From Candidatus Krumholzibacteriia bacterium (GTDB lineage Bacteria; Krumholzibacteriota; Krumholzibacteriia; LZORAL124-64-63), in the NCBI GenBank assembly GCA_024762975.1, contig JANTGJ010000015.1, forward strand, positions 1-44,200: DNA of 44,200 bases. The letters run 5' to 3'. Within the stretch, counting starts at the first letter, position 1. Each line of letters starts with the position of its first letter. Positions 26,251-34,663 of the stretch are shown in pieces. The position numbers and the translations under genes were made by a program. A model generated the notes under the pieces. The model worked only from the letters and a program-made list of their open reading frames with translations, did not search any database and was not told the origin of the DNA.

Positions 26251-26394
26251 TGCTTTCACCTGGTCTTGAATGGAGGGGCCCTACGGCTCGACGGCCGGGC
26301 GCCAAAACTAGCCCATCAGGAAGTATATCGCCAGATTCGGCGGGAATTGAACCGAAAGCTCACCCCGCGCACGATCTTTCGTCCACAAAGGCTC

Positions 26395-27897
26395 TCACGC
26401 ATCGTTCGGACCGTGCCGTCCGGCGAGCCAGCGGACCGGATCAACGAGGGCGATCGGCGAGACGCTGTTCAGCGTCCCGTAGAAATTGACCGAGTTCGTC
26501 ATACTCACGAACAACAGGAAAAGTAGTAGACCCACCGCGCCCGCCGCCGCAATCATCAACAGCCCCCACCCCGCGTACTGCGCAGCCAGCAGGCACCCCA
26601 TCAGCAGTGCAGATGCCACCAGGGAGCTGAAAAAACGGCGCGTGGGAAATTCGAAGGCCAGTTTCCTGCGCAGCAGCCAGGCGGCCAGAAAATAAGCCCC
26701 GATTCCGGTCAGGAACAGACTCAAGGCGACCCCGTTCTCGTACCATCGCGGCGCCAGGAAGATCAGCAGGGTCAGCAGCAGAACCGACTCCCCGGTCGTC
26801 GATATCACCCGGACGATCGGCTCACGCGTCACGAACAAGGCCCGGCCCACCGGAGCCACATACAACTGAGCCAGCTGCGCCAGGCACAGCAGGATGCAGG
26901 GAATGACCGCTGATGTGTACTCCGGTCCCGCCACCAATGTCACAAAGGTCGGCGCGATACCGGCCGCGATGGCGATGGCCGGCATCATCGTATGCGAAAT
27001 CAACTCGTAGAGGCGGGGAATGTACCGGGTAATTTCGTCCGGTTGGCTCGCCTTCTTGGCGACCTGGGCCGTCAGGACATTGTCGACGGAACCACGCAAC
27101 ATCGTCAGCAGCTGCGGCAGGCGTTTGGCAATGAAATAGGTCGCGATCGCCGAGGGACCGAGCGCACCGGCAATGATCCAGTTGTCCCCCTTGTTCCGGA
27201 AGTAGACGAGGAAGCTTTCGAGATAGAAAGGCGCCGACATCTTCAGAAGTTTCCAGGCCGGATACCAACGCCGCTGCCGGATGAACACGATATCCCGCAG
27301 GAACCAAAGGGAGAGCAACGTGCAGATCGCATCGACGGTAACCAGCGCGATCGCCAGCCCGGTCACCCCCCAGAGAATCACGAAAGATCCGCCCAGCAGA
27401 GCCCGACTCAGGGCGCCGGTCGTTTGGACCGCGGAAATCCGGTGGAAGCGCGAATCGGTCCACAGCAGATAGTAGCCGACATCGCGCGCGGCCACGAAAA
27501 AGGCTCCGATCGCGATGATGCGCATCAGACCGACGGTTTCATCCGACTCGAACAGCCAACGCGACATCCACGGAGCCAGCACGAGGTTCAACACCGAGAA
27601 CGCGGCCGCTCCGAGCATCAGGATCAAACTGCTCGTCGAGATCAGGGCCTGTGCCTCGTCGGGGTCCGTTTTCAATCGCGAAGGCAGCATGCGCAAGAGG
27701 GTCGGACGCAAGCCGAAACCGAAAAATACGACCGCGAAGGATCCGACCATGGTGTAGATCGGAATCAGCGAGAGTTCGACCTTGGTCAGATAGCGGGCGT
27801 AGAACGCGACCATCACCAGTCCGACGGCCTTGACCGCTACATTCGCCGACATCAACTGCAATACGCTCAGGATGGATTTTCCGACGCGTGCCGCCAT
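26395..27897 (-). CDS. Wzx-type polysaccharide flippase (MOP superfamily)
   Basis: This 500-residue membrane protein has about 12-14 hydrophobic segments. It begins MAARVGKSILSVLQLMSANVAV followed by GLVMVAFYARYL, the usual Wzx/RfbX opening, with FGLRPTLLRMLPS after TM2 and FRNKGDNWIIAGALG in the middle, matching the family repeat. It would translocate lipid-linked repeat units across the inner membrane. ATG 27897 overlaps the stop of the acetyltransferase gene by one base (TGATG), showing translational coupling. A longer frame exists upstream but is antisense-like and polar, so I exclude it. Confidence 0.9.
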   Translation of the reverse strand: MAARVGKSILSVLQLMSANVAVKAVGLVMVAFYARYLTKVELSLIPIYTMVGSFAVVFFGFGLRPTLLRMLPSRLKTDPDEAQALISTSSLILMLGAAAFSVLNLVLAPWMSRWLFESDETVGLMRIIAIGAFFVAARDVGYYLLWTDSRFHRISAVQTTGALSRALLGGSFVILWGVTGLAIALVTVDAICTLLSLWFLRDIVFIRQRRWYPAWKLLKMSAPFYLESFLVYFRNKGDNWIIAGALGPSAIATYFIAKRLPQLLTMLRGSVDNVLTAQVAKKASQPDEITRYIPRLYELISHTMMPAIAIAAGIAPTFVTLVAGPEYTSAVIPCILLCLAQLAQLYVAPVGRALFVTREPIVRVISTTGESVLLLTLLIFLAPRWYENGVALSLFLTGIGAYFLAAWLLRRKLAFEFPTRRFFSSLVASALLMGCLLAAQYAGWGLLMIAAAGAVGLLLFLLFVSMTNSVNFYGTLNSVSPIALVDPVRWLAGRHGPNDA

Positions 27898-28529
27898 CAG
27901 CTGCGAAGCTCCCGCGCCGGATTTCCCGCCACGATCACGCCATCGGGGACCGGCTTGGTAACCACGGCACCGGCACCGACGGTTGCGCCGTTGCCGATCG
28001 AGAGGTGGGGCAGAATGGTGCAATTGGCCCCGATGTAGGCGTTCTGGCCGATCTCCACCCGCCCCAGAACCACGGCATTGGGCGAAACAATCGTCTGTTC
28101 GCCCACCGTCGAATCGTGCATCACGTTGGCGCGGGTATTGAGCACGACGAAATCCCCGATCACGACATCCGCCGAGACATTCGTATCGATATCCAGGATC
28201 ACACCCGCTCCCAGACGAGCGGTCGGGGACACGCGCGCCGACGGGTGGATCAGCGAAGCGAAGCGAAATCCCAGATCCTGATAGTGCTGTACCAGCTTGC
28301 GCCGCAAGGCGGCACCGCCGACGCCCAGGATCAGCGGGAGGTGCTTCATCCGCTCGGGAAGATCGGCCGCAGCCGCGTCATCTCCCAGGACGGGGATCCC
28401 CCGGATCTCCGTTGCTTTCGTCGGGGTCAGCAAGCCGGCCAGCTTCACACCGGCATCGGCACAGAGTTCGACGATTTCGCCGAAATCGCCCACCAGCAAC
28501 GCCTCCTGCGGGTTCTTCAGATCACTCAC
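27897..28529 (-). CDS. PglD/NeuD-type sugar O/N-acetyltransferase
   Basis: This is a 210-residue protein. The N-terminal small Rossmann-like domain (ALLVGDFGEIVELC) is followed by a left-handed beta-helix of hexapeptide repeats from about residue 92 (HPSARVSPTARLGAGV through IGANCTILP). The catalytic histidine of the PglD group is seen as H138 in NVMHDSTVG, followed by VSPNAVVLG. Such enzymes acetylate the 4-amino group of nucleotide-activated 4-amino-4,6-dideoxy sugars from acetyl-CoA. GTG 28529 follows AAGGAGAG and overlaps the aminotransferase stop (GTGA). The neighbouring aminotransferase and LegB make this role likely. Confidence 0.88.
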   Translation of the reverse strand: MSDLKNPQEALLVGDFGEIVELCADAGVKLAGLLTPTKATEIRGIPVLGDDAAAADLPERMKHLPLILGVGGAALRRKLVQHYQDLGFRFASLIHPSARVSPTARLGAGVILDIDTNVSADVVIGDFVVLNTRANVMHDSTVGEQTIVSPNAVVLGRVEIGQNAYIGANCTILPHLSIGNGATVGAGAVVTKPVPDGVIVAGNPARELRS

Positions 28530-29653
28530 AGACTCTCCTTCAGAATCCGGCAGACCGTCTCGACCTGGGCCTCGGTCAGGCGCGGGAACATCGGCAGCGT
28601 GATTTCGTGATCGGTCGCATGGTCGGTCTTCGGCAGGTCGCACCGGAATTCCTCGTAGATCGAGAAACGGTGCACGGCCGGATAGTGGACACTGGTCTGG
28701 ATCCCCCGCTCGGCCATCCGTTGCCTCACCGCATCGCGCCGCTCGGCGCCCCCGCCGGCCAACACGACAGGCAGAATGTAATGCGATGAGCCCTCGATCC
28801 GCCCGCGGTAGGGCAGGATCACATCGGTCAGGCCTTCCAGTCCCGATTCATAGGCGGCTCTCAGTTCGGCACGCCGCCGTACATCCTCCGCCAACCGGTC
28901 CATCTGGGCCAGGATCAGCGAACCACGGATATCGTCCAATCGGTAGTTGTAGCCCAGCTCGACCACGTCATAGCGCGTTGCGTGCCCGCTGGCGCGCTCG
29001 AAAGACAGCGACGTCATCCCATGGGCGCGCATCAGCTTGGCTTTCGCTGCCAGCTCGGCGTTGTTCGTCGCCAACAACCCGCCTTCGGCGCAGGTGATGT
29101 TCTTGTTGGAGAAGAAACTGAAACAGCCGAAATCACCCAGCGATCCCAGCGGTTTTCCCTGCCAATCGGCCAGCGGCGAGTGCGCCGCGTCCTCGACCAC
29201 GGCGATCCCGTGGGACCGGGCCGTCGACAGGATCGAATCCATCTGCGCGGCGAAACCGCCGTAGTGCATCGGGATCACGGCCTTGGTGCGGTCGGTGATC
29301 TTGGCGGCGAAATCGTCCGGATCCATCGAGAGGTCTTCCAGGGAACGGATATCCGCAAAGACCGGATCGGCCCCCACGTAACGAACCGCGTTGGTCGTCG
29401 CGACGAAGGTCAACGAGGGAACGATCACCTCGTCGCCCGGCCCGACGCCCAGCGCCTTGAGGGCCAGATGCAACGCCGCGGTACAGTTGGTCAGCCCCAA
29501 CGTGTGCTCGACGCCGAGGTGGTCAGCGAAGCGTTGCTCCAGTCGATGAACCTTGGGGCCCATCGAAATCCATCGCGTACGCAGGGTGTCCAGAACGGCC
29601 TTTTCCTCGGCCTCGCCGAAGTTCAGATCGAACAGTGGTATTTCAAAATCCAT
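28526..29653 (-). CDS. DegT/DnrJ/EryC1-family sugar aminotransferase
   Basis: This 375-residue PLP enzyme has LGLTNCTAALHLALKALGV and GDEVIVPSLTFVATTNAV near the N-terminus, VEDAAHSPLA (Asp binding the pyridine nitrogen) and the aldimine lysine K184 in FSFFSNKNITCAEGG. Its length fits the family. It would transfer an amino group from glutamate to a 4-keto-6-deoxy nucleotide sugar, the step between LegB-type dehydratase and PglD-type acetyltransferase. ATG 29653 begins at the domain (MDFEIPLFDLNFG); upstream codons are not family-like. It overlaps the acetyltransferase gene by 4 nt. Confidence 0.9.
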   Translation of the reverse strand: MDFEIPLFDLNFGEAEEKAVLDTLRTRWISMGPKVHRLEQRFADHLGVEHTLGLTNCTAALHLALKALGVGPGDEVIVPSLTFVATTNAVRYVGADPVFADIRSLEDLSMDPDDFAAKITDRTKAVIPMHYGGFAAQMDSILSTARSHGIAVVEDAAHSPLADWQGKPLGSLGDFGCFSFFSNKNITCAEGGLLATNNAELAAKAKLMRAHGMTSLSFERASGHATRYDVVELGYNYRLDDIRGSLILAQMDRLAEDVRRRAELRAAYESGLEGLTDVILPYRGRIEGSSHYILPVVLAGGGAERRDAVRQRMAERGIQTSVHYPAVHRFSIYEEFRCDLPKTDHATDHEITLPMFPRLTEAQVETVCRILKESL

Positions 29654-29740
29654 CGTCTCTACGCATCTCCGGGTCCGGGTTGTGAAAACGGCCCGCGAAG
29701 CGGGCATCGTACAGCATCGGCATCCGCCGGAATTTCTCGA

Positions 29741-29768
29741 GTGAATCCTCGCTTCACGATAGCGTGAA
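29741..29768. promoter_or_regulatory. alternative hairpin element upstream of the aminotransferase
   Basis: GTGAA (29741-29745) can pair with TTCAC (29753-29757). TTCACG (29753-29758) can instead pair perfectly with CGTGAA (29763-29768). The two stems share one arm and exclude each other. The element lies in the 146-bp gap between the GT and aminotransferase genes. Function unknown; it could be a short attenuator or a protein-binding site. Confidence 0.3.
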
Positions 29769-29799
29769 TCGGCGAGCGGATCATCCAAAAACGCGCGAC

Positions 29800-31023
29800 T
29801 CAACTCAGGTGCGCGACGAAGAGTTCCGTCAACTCCTCGATGTACTTCCCCAGTGACCGCCTTTTCGCATTGGCCAGCGCATGGCGCCCCATCTCCACCA
29901 GCTGGTCAGGATCGCCGGCGATGCGCGAGAAAATCGCCGCCAGAGCCGCCGTGTCGTTGTATTCGTACCGGAAGCCGTCGACGCCCTCGGTCAGGATCGA
30001 AGCGAATCCGCAATTGTTGGAAGAGATCACGGGCAGCCCCGCCGCCAGGCATTCGATGATCGTGACCGGCCCGGCGTCCGTGATCGAGGGGGAAACAAAG
30101 ACATCGGCTTCCTCCAGCAAGGGCCCCAGATCGGGTGCGAAACCACGAAATTCGACCCGCTCGAGATCCGCAAAATCCCGCTCGATCACGGTCTGTACGG
30201 CGGGATCGACACGCCCGCCAATCACCAGGCGGCTACCGCTCGCATCGTCGGCCTCGAAGCGCCTCCAGGCCTCCAGCAGATAGGTGATGCCCTTGACGAA
30301 GTGGAGATGCGAGACATGGAAAAAGGTCACCGGCCGGGGGCCGGCAGGGCGTTTGCGGCTCTCCGCCAGGTGGGCGTACTCCTGCGGCTCGAAGGTGCAG
30401 AATTCATTCAGCGGCAGCAATCGTTCGGGCTCGAAAAATCCCGCATACGATTCGTACACATACTGACCGATCCGCGGCCCCAGCGTCACGATCCGATCCG
30501 CCAGCACCATCGCCCCGGCCAGGCGTTCGGCCCGCTGCAGATCGGAAATCGGACCGCACGGTTCCAGACCGTTCCGCATCTCCTCGTTCCGCGCCAACGT
30601 GTAGTTGACCAGCGAATGCGGTACCGAAGCGAAGAGCCAGACCCGCATTCCTGCGGCTTTGGCCCGGCGAACGCTGTCCAGGATCAGCGGACGCGTCGTG
30701 AACAGAAGCCCGTCCGGATCTGCGGGCAGATGTCCGGCTACAAAGCGGTCGAAGAGTTCCTCACTCATCCGTCGCACGTTCAACCCGCCGGCGATGCGGC
30801 CGGCTCGATGCAGGACCTTGGACTGGAAGCGGCACCAGGGATTCTCGTCCATGACCGCGATCCGCTCCGCCGGAATCTCCAGATCCGGCGCCGCCCGACG
30901 GCAGATCACCTTTTCCAGCAGCCCCTTCTCGTGCAGGTTGACGGCCAGACGGTAGCTGGCATAGCCGAATCCGGCCAGCGGGTCGTTCGAAAGGGGTTCA
31001 TAGAAGACAAGGGTGACCTTCAC
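29800..31023 (-). CDS. GT4-family glycosyltransferase
   Basis: This 407-residue protein begins VTLVFYEPLSNDPLAGFGYASYR. The acceptor domain contains VWLFASVPHSLVN. VTFFHVSHLHFVKGITYLLEA opens the donor domain, and SITDAGPVTIIECLAAGLPVI carries the nucleotide-sugar motif. Cytoplasmic. GTG 31023 has GGAG at five bases. It is the first gene of its minus-strand group and is divergent from legB across 269 bp. Donor and linkage unknown. Confidence 0.85.
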   Translation of the reverse strand: MKVTLVFYEPLSNDPLAGFGYASYRLAVNLHEKGLLEKVICRRAAPDLEIPAERIAVMDENPWCRFQSKVLHRAGRIAGGLNVRRMSEELFDRFVAGHLPADPDGLLFTTRPLILDSVRRAKAAGMRVWLFASVPHSLVNYTLARNEEMRNGLEPCGPISDLQRAERLAGAMVLADRIVTLGPRIGQYVYESYAGFFEPERLLPLNEFCTFEPQEYAHLAESRKRPAGPRPVTFFHVSHLHFVKGITYLLEAWRRFEADDASGSRLVIGGRVDPAVQTVIERDFADLERVEFRGFAPDLGPLLEEADVFVSPSITDAGPVTIIECLAAGLPVISSNNCGFASILTEGVDGFRYEYNDTAALAAIFSRIAGDPDQLVEMGRHALANAKRRSLGKYIEELTELFVAHLS

Positions 31024-31071
31024 GGCAGCTCCGGCTCGGGAATCGATTCTGGCGACGCTTCCAGGGTCTCC

Positions 31072-31100
31072 AAGGTAGGTAAGGCGGGAATGCCTGTAAA
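31072..31100 (-). promoter_or_regulatory. weak candidate promoter for the GT
   Basis: On the minus strand TTTACA (31095-31100, five of six matches) stands 17 bp from TACCTT (31072-31077, weak -10). It lies in the divergent gap before the GTG at 31023. Confidence 0.3.
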
Positions 31101-31133
31101 CGGGAAACTAACACCAAAACCAGGCGTTGAGCC

Positions 31134-31163
31134 TTGCCACCGGTCCCTACCTGCTGATATCTT
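31134..31163 (+). promoter_or_regulatory. weak candidate promoter for legB
   Basis: TTGCCA (31134-31139), an 18-bp spacer and TATCTT (31158-31163) lie in the divergent gap. The rest of the 269-bp gap holds no gene or strong repeat that I can see. Confidence 0.35.
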
Positions 31164-31292
31164 ACCGCGCGGCGGTCCTGTCGACTCAAGCCGCGCAAAT
31201 CCGAGCCGATTCATCAGGTACCGAACGGAGGGACCGCCGGGCCATGCGCCGGCCGTCGTTCCTGCTGTCGTCCATCCGGAAAGCGGAGAATC

Positions 31293-32303
31293 ATGGATCT
31301 GAAGGGCAAGAAAATCCTCGTCACCGGCGCCGACGGTTTCATCGGCTCACACCTGACCGAGGAGCTCGTCCGACGCGGCCACGAGGTACGCGCCTTCACG
31401 CTCTACAATTCGTTCAGCTCCTGGGGCTGGTTGGACCAGTCTCCGGACGAGATCCGGCGTGAATTGGATGTATTCGCCGGCGATGTGCGGGATCCGCACG
31501 GCGTCAAGACGGCAATGGAAGGCTGCGACGTGGTGCTGCACCTGGCCGCCCTGATCGCGATCCCCTACTCGTACCATTCGCCGCACTCCTACGTGGGCAC
31601 CAATATTTCGGGCACGCTGAATATCGTGCAGGCGGCCCGCGAGCTGGGGATCGAACGTGTCGTACACACCTCGACCAGCGAGACCTACGGTACGGCACGC
31701 TTCGTACCCATCACCGAGGATCATCCGTTGCAGGGCCAGTCGCCCTACTCCGCATCCAAGATCGGCGCGGACCAGATCGCTCTGTCCTACTATACTTCTT
31801 TCGAGACACCGGTTTCGGTCATCCGTCCGTTCAACACCTACGGCCCGAGGCAGTCGGCCCGCGCGGTGATCCCGACGATCATCACACAGATCGCCAACGG
31901 CGCGAGAAAGATCAAACTGGGCTCGCTCGAACCGACTCGAGACTTCAGTTTCGTGATGGACACGGTACGCGGATTCCTGGCCATCGCCGAAGCCGATGAC
32001 TGCATCGGCAAAGTGACCAACGTCGGCAGTTCGTTCGAGATCTCGATCGGGGACACCGCAGCCCTGATCGCCGAGGTGATGGGAACCGAGGTGGAGATCG
32101 AGGCCGACCAGCAGCGCATCCGCCCCGCCAAGAGCGAGGTCGAACGCCTCTTCGCCGGCATCGGGAAAGCCAGGGAACGCGCCGGCTGGGAGCCCGAGTA
32201 CGCCGGCCGCGAGGGCTTCGGCCGCGGGTTGAAGGAAACGGCCGAATGGTTCGCCGATCCGGCCAACCTGGCCCAATACAAGTCCGATCGTTACAACATC
32301 TGA
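31293..32303 (+). CDS. legB: NAD-dependent nucleotide-sugar 4,6-dehydratase LegB
   Basis: This 336-residue short-chain dehydratase has the dinucleotide motif VTGADGFIGSH (10-20), TSTSETYG (127-133) and the catalytic Y152 and K156 in SPYSASKIGAD. The segments YNSFSSWGWLD, LIAIPYSYHSPHSY and RPFNTYGPRQSARAVIPTII match LegB proteins of legionaminic acid synthesis strongly as I recall them. LegB converts an NDP-GlcNAc (GDP-linked in Campylobacter) to the 4-keto-6-deoxy product. It is followed 26 nt later by a sugar nucleotidyltransferase. The matching aminotransferase and acetyltransferase lie on the other strand, 1.6 kb upstream. Confidence 0.93.
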   Translation: MDLKGKKILVTGADGFIGSHLTEELVRRGHEVRAFTLYNSFSSWGWLDQSPDEIRRELDVFAGDVRDPHGVKTAMEGCDVVLHLAALIAIPYSYHSPHSYVGTNISGTLNIVQAARELGIERVVHTSTSETYGTARFVPITEDHPLQGQSPYSASKIGADQIALSYYTSFETPVSVIRPFNTYGPRQSARAVIPTIITQIANGARKIKLGSLEPTRDFSFVMDTVRGFLAIAEADDCIGKVTNVGSSFEISIGDTAALIAEVMGTEVEIEADQQRIRPAKSEVERLFAGIGKARERAGWEPEYAGREGFGRGLKETAEWFADPANLAQYKSDRYNI

Positions 32304-32329
32304 CGACAGAGCAGGAAAGGCACGTAGCA

Positions 32330-33025
32330 ATGAAGGCAGTGATTCTCGCCGGCGGTCTGGGAACCCGACTTCGCCCGTTCACCGAGGTGATCCCCAAGCC
32401 CCTGTTGCCGATCGGCGATCAGGCCGTTCTCGAGGTCCAGATCGAGCACTTCAAGAAGTACGGCTTCGACGAGATCATTTTGGCCACGAACTACAAGTCC
32501 GACTACATCGAGAAGTTTTTCGGGGATGGCTCGCGCTACGGAGTCACGCTGACGATCAGCAAGGAAGAGAAACCTCTGGGTACCTGCGGACCGCTGACGC
32601 TACTGAAAGAACGCCTAACGGAACCCTTCGTCGTCGTCAACGGCGACATCCTGACCGCGCTGGACTTCGGCAAGTTCTACGACTTCGCTCAGGAAAAGAA
32701 TTCCGTCCTGACGCTGGCCATCAAGAAGATCTTCACGCCCTTCGCATTCGGCGACATCTTTTTCGACGGCGACCGCGTAACCGGGATCGAGGAGAAGCCG
32801 GATCTGGTCAACTACATCCTTACGGGCATCTACTGCATGCGCCCGGAGATCTTTGATCACATCCCCGACAACGAATTTTTCGGCATGGACACCCTGATCC
32901 GGAATCTCCTGGAGAAGGAGATCGAAGTACTCAAGTACGAGATGCTCGAGTACTGGCTGGATATCGGACGCGAGGACGACTACCACAAGGCCCAGGAGAT
33001 CTACCAGGGCCACTCGAAGTCCTAG
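32330..33025 (+). CDS. sugar-1-phosphate nucleotidyltransferase
   Basis: This 231-residue NTP_transferase-fold protein shows the signature AVILAGGLGTRLRPFTE (3-19), IPKPLLPIGD with K23, and metal-binding D106 in VVNGDIL. It has only the catalytic domain; the CBS pair seen in some PtmE-type guanylyltransferases and the left-handed helix of GlmU are missing. It would make the NDP-sugar used by LegB. The base (G, U, dT) cannot be read safely. ATG 32330 has AGGAAAGG upstream. It ends 3 bp from the convergent PIG-L gene. Confidence 0.9.
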   Translation: MKAVILAGGLGTRLRPFTEVIPKPLLPIGDQAVLEVQIEHFKKYGFDEIILATNYKSDYIEKFFGDGSRYGVTLTISKEEKPLGTCGPLTLLKERLTEPFVVVNGDILTALDFGKFYDFAQEKNSVLTLAIKKIFTPFAFGDIFFDGDRVTGIEEKPDLVNYILTGIYCMRPEIFDHIPDNEFFGMDTLIRNLLEKEIEVLKYEMLEYWLDIGREDDYHKAQEIYQGHSKS

Positions 33026-33028
33026 CGA

Positions 33029-33673
33029 TCATCCCAGCAGGAATTTGTTCGTTGCGAACCCTTCGGCCCGCGGCACGCCCAACATGCGTCCGTAGGTGCG
33101 CGAGGTCTCGTCCAGCCAGGCCTCCCATTCCTGGCCCGCCCGGCTCCACTGACCGGTATAGCACTCCAGCGAGGCGATTTTCGCCTCCCAGGTATCGGAG
33201 ATATCCACGAACAGGTTCGGTGTGAACACTTCCCGCAGATAGAAGTTGATGCCCCCCATCAACACCCGCGGAATCCGCCGACTGGCCGAGACCGCAATCC
33301 GGGAGGCCACCTCGTGATCATGATGCAGGTCCCGGTCCCAGGGCATGATCAGGGTGTCGACATCATGTTCCTCGATGCGCTGGAGCACCTCGACCACGTG
33401 CCGATCCTCCCAGGCCAGATCCATGGCGGGATAGCCCAGATTCTCGACCTCGACTCCCAGAGTACGCGCAGCAGACTCCCCCTCGGCGCGGGCCTCGGCC
33501 GGATCGCGTTGCAACTCTCCTTCGGGTGATCTCCAGACGCCGTCGGTGAACAACAGGAAGCGGACTTTGCGGCCCTCGTTCACCCAGCGCGCCACCGTAC
33601 CGCCGGCCATCAACTCGATGTCGTCCGGGTGTGCGCCGACACAAAGCACGCTCTTGATCGAGTCAATAGACAT
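33029..33673 (-). CDS. PIG-L/LmbE-family N-deacetylase
   Basis: This 214-residue protein has the zinc motif AHPDDIE (H15, D18) and the second histidine motif in DRDLHHDHEVA (H117-H120). The family removes N-acetyl groups from GlcNAc-type substrates. It is cytoplasmic with no signal peptide. Its start overlaps the GNAT gene by 11 nt. The position beside LegB and the nucleotidyltransferase suggests a role in preparing or remodelling an amino sugar; alternatively it may act with the GNAT protein to swap one acyl group for another. Confidence 0.9.
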   Translation of the reverse strand: MSIDSIKSVLCVGAHPDDIELMAGGTVARWVNEGRKVRFLLFTDGVWRSPEGELQRDPAEARAEGESAARTLGVEVENLGYPAMDLAWEDRHVVEVLQRIEEHDVDTLIMPWDRDLHHDHEVASRIAVSASRRIPRVLMGGINFYLREVFTPNLFVDISDTWEAKIASLECYTGQWSRAGQEWEAWLDETSRTYGRMLGVPRAEGFATNKFLLG

Positions 33674-34622
33674 CGGAATCTCCCATGGTCAGCAGCAATT
33701 CTCCGTCTCCGGGCACTTTCTCGCCGAAGGCGGGGTCGGCACGCCAGATCAGGTTGGTGGTTCGCACGACCTCGCGAAATCCGATTTCGCGCGCCATGCC
33801 GGTCAGGGGATTCGCACCCCAGAACCAGGACTCGAAGCCCTCCGCCTCGCCATCGCTGATCGACGACTGCAGCGCCCGCAGGGCGGCGGCCAACTCGTTC
33901 ACGTCGCCGGGCCCGACCAGTTCGACCACATCGATCGAGCGGGCCGGTGCGAAGTACTTGCCCACCACCAGAAGGGATAGCTCGCCGTCACGGAAGCCCC
34001 GGATCGTATGATAGTTGCGTCCAACCTGCGGCGAATAGCGCAGCTTCAGGTAACCGGGAGAACGTAGCGTGTGCAGGGCCACCCCCTGCCAGCACCTCTC
34101 GAAAAGCTGCAGATCGTCACTCGAGAACTCACCCGCAGGCTCCGCTTTAAACTCCAGGTCCGAGCAGCCCTCCGGCAATGCGGAAAAATCCAGCCGCAAG
34201 GTCGGGATCTCGTCCAGTAGCGTGTAGCCACCCTTGTTCTCGAAGATCCAGCGCGAATTCTCGTTCGGAAAACCAAACACGAAGGGCACGTTGCGCTCGT
34301 CGAAGAGGCGTGAACTCTCGACCATCAGCTTCGTGTAGATGCCCTGCCCTCGTACGTTGGCATCGACCAGGGCATCCTGCAGGCGGAAAACCTCCAGATC
34401 GCGGCCCCGGTATCGAAAGGGAACAGCGACCGATGCCGTCGAGCCCACCAGGCGGCCCTCGAATTCGGCGACCGGACAAATGCCCCGCCCCGCGGGATTG
34501 TCGATAAACAACCAGCGAAACCGCTCAGGTGGAAACGGTCGCTCGACGATGACCTCGAAGAGATCCCGGATGGATTGCTCGTCCGAATCGACGAACTCAC
34601 GGATCTGCAGGGCTTCGGACAC
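33663..34622 (-). CDS. GNAT-family acyltransferase
   Basis: This 319-residue protein has an N-terminal GNAT fold: IREFVDSDEQSIRDLFE at the start, VAEFEGRLVGSTASVAVPF, then LQDALVDANVRGQGIYTKLM, where RGQGIY is the acetyl-CoA pyrophosphate loop. The C-terminal half has a second GNAT-like arrangement but no clear loop. I chose GTG 34622 (AGGAG six bases upstream); the open frame before it is antisense-like. It lies between the SPOR-ATPase and the PIG-L gene with the latter overlapping by 11 nt. Acylation of an amino sugar exposed by the deacetylase is a reasonable inference. Confidence 0.8.
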   Translation of the reverse strand: MSEALQIREFVDSDEQSIRDLFEVIVERPFPPERFRWLFIDNPAGRGICPVAEFEGRLVGSTASVAVPFRYRGRDLEVFRLQDALVDANVRGQGIYTKLMVESSRLFDERNVPFVFGFPNENSRWIFENKGGYTLLDEIPTLRLDFSALPEGCSDLEFKAEPAGEFSSDDLQLFERCWQGVALHTLRSPGYLKLRYSPQVGRNYHTIRGFRDGELSLLVVGKYFAPARSIDVVELVGPGDVNELAAALRALQSSISDGEAEGFESWFWGANPLTGMAREIGFREVVRTTNLIWRADPAFGEKVPGDGELLLTMGDSDVY

Positions 34623-34663
34623 GGGTACTCCTGGTTCTGCCTCATAGCGGTTCGACGCCGAAA

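Noticed and set aside
26322-26351. Possible promoter TTCAAT-N18-TATACT before the sulfotransferase at 26250
   Set aside because: The -35 is poor and the element is no better than chance; the rest of the 144-bp gap shows nothing clear.
26315-26365. tRNA-like GGTTCAATTCCC on the minus strand
   Set aside because: The T-arm stem does not pair and no acceptor, D or anticodon arm can be built around it.
27898-28023. 42-codon N-terminal extension of the flippase
   Set aside because: Polar, Arg-rich, overlaps the acetyltransferase gene; ATG at 27897 begins at the usual family N-terminus.
31293-33025. Complete legionaminic acid pathway
   Set aside because: Only LegB and probable equivalents of LegC and LegH are seen; synthase, hydrolysing epimerase and CMP-transferase genes are missing.
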